DNA from: an uncultured Terriglobus sp.
GTDB lineage: Bacteria > Acidobacteriota > Terriglobia > Terriglobales > Acidobacteriaceae
Direction: 5' to 3'
Assembly (NCBI GenBank): GCA_937871605.1
Contig: CALMRM010000166.1
Location: forward strand, 1,838 to 17,890
DNA: 16,053 nt
Shown here: positions 13,769 to 16,053 of the stretch, piece after piece
Layout: the number at the start of each line of letters is the position of its first letter
How positions within the stretch are numbered: position 1 is the first letter of the stretch
The notes under the pieces: generated by a model
Told to the model about the DNA's origin: nothing
The model's input: the letters and a program-made list of their open reading frames with translations, nothing else
Databases searched by the model: none
Position numbers and translations under genes: made by a program

Positions 13769-14824
13769 TTAGCTTTTGCGGCCCACCCGAATGGGCACCG
13801 GGTGCGAGTCCTTCCAGAGGCGATGGGGTAAAAGATAGGTAAGTCCAAACCCGCCTTGCCAGTGCGTTGAAGTAGACGTCAGGCCACGATCAATAGAAGC
13901 ATCAAAGAGCAGGTTAGGCCTGAGCGCATACCCTCCCACGAAGAGGAGATCATACGAAGCTGCACGCGTAACGTGTGTTCCCGACGATGTCGCATTCCCG
14001 AAGGGTTGTGAAGCGTGTGAAGGTTCTATGGTCATACTCAGGCGCTGCTTGGTGGCCAGCGGGAAAAGCGCATGCGTTACGGCAAGCGTTTGTTGGTATT
14101 GTGGGCGGCGTATCGGTCCACTGTTCTGCTCGTTGAACAGAATGTTGGAATCGTAATGAAAGCCTCCATGCAGATCTCCTCCGAGAAAAATAATCGCGGA
14201 CTGCGAGTAACCACCGACATCGAGGTTTTTGGATTTGGAGATGCGTACAAGCCTTATATATACTAGTGAGACCGTCGGCAGCGCTCCGACTGACTTATGC
14301 ACCACGTATTCGACGCCCGCTTGGAGGTCTCCTGGGTCACTGCTCTCTACTGCCAATCCAGCAGCAGGAAGTAACGTGTTGTGGGTATAAGGCTGTGAAA
14401 GAAACTGCACCAAAACTCTTGTCGTAAGAGCGATCTTCACGACTTCACTCACAGCGAATTGCGCGTTTGTTCCGCCGGGGGAGTTGCCTGCGCGTACGAC
14501 ACCCTGTTCGAACTGCAGATACCCAGTAGGTGGGAGATGAGCTGGGATGGTAACCGTTGGGCGAGCAGGGTTCGCTTGCGGAATATCAACATCTGTCACG
14601 CTAAAGGCAGCATTCCCGTTTTCGATCTGTACTGGGGTGGCTGGCTTTGCGAGTACAGAGGTGACCTGCTGGCAGGCAGCCGGCAGCGCGCGAAGACATA
14701 GTAGCGCGATCACTGCGGGCAGAGCCAAGCGCTTCCGCAAAGCCTGTCTGGCCAGCATGCCAAGCTCTCTGGGCAGTGCTTCAAATGCAACGGCGGCGCA
14801 GCCCCGACACTTGGCCTTGTTCAT
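13769..14824 (-). CDS. Exported beta-barrel-type outer-membrane protein
   Basis: The 351-residue product has a long basic N-terminal region, a hydrophobic signal core (LALPAVIALLCLRALPAA, about 35-52) and a mature part with alternating hydrophobic strands and aromatic ends. Examples are GYLQFEQGVVRAG, TTRVLVQFLSQPY and HWQGGFGLTYLLP. This fits a transporter-like barrel, possibly the phenol_MetA_deg family, but the family call is tentative. The ATG at 14824 overlaps the permease TGA (ATGA). An internal ATG at 14758 with AGAGAG upstream gives a more ordinary signal peptide and may be the true start. GC content is lower than in the central genes. Confidence 0.75.
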   Translation of the reverse strand: MNKAKCRGCAAVAFEALPRELGMLARQALRKRLALPAVIALLCLRALPAACQQVTSVLAKPATPVQIENGNAAFSVTDVDIPQANPARPTVTIPAHLPPTGYLQFEQGVVRAGNSPGGTNAQFAVSEVVKIALTTRVLVQFLSQPYTHNTLLPAAGLAVESSDPGDLQAGVEYVVHKSVGALPTVSLVYIRLVRISKSKNLDVGGYSQSAIIFLGGDLHGGFHYDSNILFNEQNSGPIRRPQYQQTLAVTHALFPLATKQRLSMTIEPSHASQPFGNATSSGTHVTRAASYDLLFVGGYALRPNLLFDASIDRGLTSTSTHWQGGFGLTYLLPHRLWKDSHPVPIRVGRKS

Positions 14825-16053
14825 TGGATGTACCAAGGAATGTTGATCACGATAATGCGTGGATTGCCACGTAACAAGAGCAGCAACTTCAACATCTGTG
14901 CCCGCTGGTTATGCAAAGGTGCTTGCCACCAACGTTTTACGACAAGTTCCGGAACGAGCACCGCAACCTGACGGTCTGGATGTAAACGTACGAGTTCAAG
15001 AATGTGCTCCACAAGCGGCATCAACACAAAGCGATAGGGTGACGAAAGCATGAGCAGATCCGGAGCAGCCTTGCCAGCCGCTGCAAAAGGCACCAGGACG
15101 TTCTCTTTCCAGCTCTGCTGTACCGCTTCACTATTGTCTTCGGCATCCACATGCACAGCCTGAACGTGCTGGCTTAACTTCAAGGCGAAGCGCAAGCCCT
15201 TTTCCGTGATACGTGTCCATTGATCCACAGGCACAATCACCATAGGGTCGGGCAGGCTTTCTACATTCATCGGCCGGGTGACAGCCACCTCCTCTGTCAC
15301 TCGGTCATAGTGCTTCTTAACCGCTGCCATGAGCAGGATGAGAGCCGGAACCAAGATCGCCGTGATCCAGGCTCCCTCGGTGAACTTGGCCACGAGCACC
15401 ACGATCAGCGTAATGCCCGTCGCAGCGGCACCGATCCCATTCACGATCATCCGGCGGGTAGATCCCTGCCCACCTTCTCGCTTCCAGTGCATGACCATGC
15501 CTGCCTGCGAGAGTGTGAACGCGAGAAATGCCCCGATGGCAAACAACGGAATCAGACGATCAGTGACACCACCGAAGAGGATTAATAGAAACGCGGTGAA
15601 GCCGACGAGCGCAAAGATGCCGTGCGAGTACAGCAGCCGTCGCCCACGAATTTTGAACACGTGAGGCAGGTAATCCTTTTCGGCTATGGCCCGCGTCAGG
15701 CGCGGAAAATCAGCATAGGAGGTGTTGGCGGAAAGAGCCAGCACCGTCAAAATGGAAGCCATGCTGACGTAATAAAACCACCCCCGCCCCATCACCGCGG
15801 AAATGAGCATGGAGAGCACACTCTGGTACCCGGGGCCATTCGGATCCGTAGCGCCTATTCCGTAAGCGCGGCAGAGAACCGCAATTCCTGCAAGGAAAAC
15901 AACCAGCAGCACGATGATGATGGTGAGCGTTCGCTTCGCGTTCCGCTGTGTCGGTTCTCGAATGCCTCCCACACCCTAGGACACTGCTTCTACACCTGAC
16001 ATGGCTGTACAGCCGCTCGCGAACACCTTTAGCAAAAGCCAAAGCGAAAGCAC
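14821..16053 (-). pseudogene. KimA-like APC permease, interrupted by amber codon, 5' end off window
   Basis: Reading the minus strand from the window edge, the frame gives VLSLWLLLKVFASGCTA, MSGVEAVS, then TAG (15978-15976), then GVGGIREPTQRNAKRTLT and onward. The consensus of this APC branch reads GVEAVSNGV, so the stop sits exactly at the usual Asn. After it come about five membrane segments to about 225 residues, then a cytosolic domain of about 150 residues ending INIPWYIQ, like the USP-type tail of the potassium importer KimA (YdaO). The substrate is inference. An internal GTG at 15972 could give a 383-residue N-terminally cut product. Its stop overlaps the barrel-protein start. The rest of the gene lies outside the window. 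Confidence 0.75.

Overview
The window reads as a high-GC chromosomal segment from a soil bacterium, most likely an acidobacterium of the Terriglobus/Granulicella/Edaphobacter type. That is an inference from the mix of genes: a bacillithiol glycosyltransferase (bshA) beside a PyrR-type regulator, a TonB-like protein with a Pro/Gln-rich linker, zinc-ribbon membrane proteins, a divergent MurJ-like flippase and a KimA-like APC permease. No insertion sequence, phage gene, CRISPR array, rRNA or tRNA was found. About 18 protein-coding genes cover almost all of the window.

Layout. 48-1238 (-) is a TonB-family protein, divergent from a VTT/DedA-like membrane protein (1312-2025, +). On the minus strand, fur (3746-4123), an ECF sigma factor, a two-TM protein and a zinc-ribbon membrane protein lie in tandem; the last three are nearly fused (2-nt gap, then a TGATG overlap). 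Divergent from fur are an adrenodoxin-type [2Fe-2S] ferredoxin and iscX, an iron-sulfur pair facing an iron- or peroxide-type regulator. On the minus strand, merR, a MurJ-like flippase and a GNAT acetyltransferase form a likely operon (7642 to 4941), with an ATGA overlap between the last two. Upstream of merR is a candidate structured leader or small RNA, with a consensus -35 box and an intrinsic terminator but no annotated gene.

The plus-strand run 8000-11697 holds a lipoprotein, a zinc-ribbon four-TM protein, pyrR, a low-GC exported protein and bshA, which overlaps its upstream neighbour by ATGA and ends at a 12-bp terminator hairpin. Then come an NmrA-like NAD(P)-binding protein and a divergent TetR regulator, with an inverted repeat between them. 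The window closes on the minus strand with a beta-barrel-type exported protein coupled by ATGA overlap to a large APC permease. The permease runs off the right edge and carries an in-frame amber codon in a conserved motif.

The points most worth a second look are the unannotated RNA-like element at about 7720-7905, the interrupted permease, the MurJ homologue lacking several charged residues known to matter in E. coli MurJ, and the stand-alone Fur/ferredoxin/IscX cluster.
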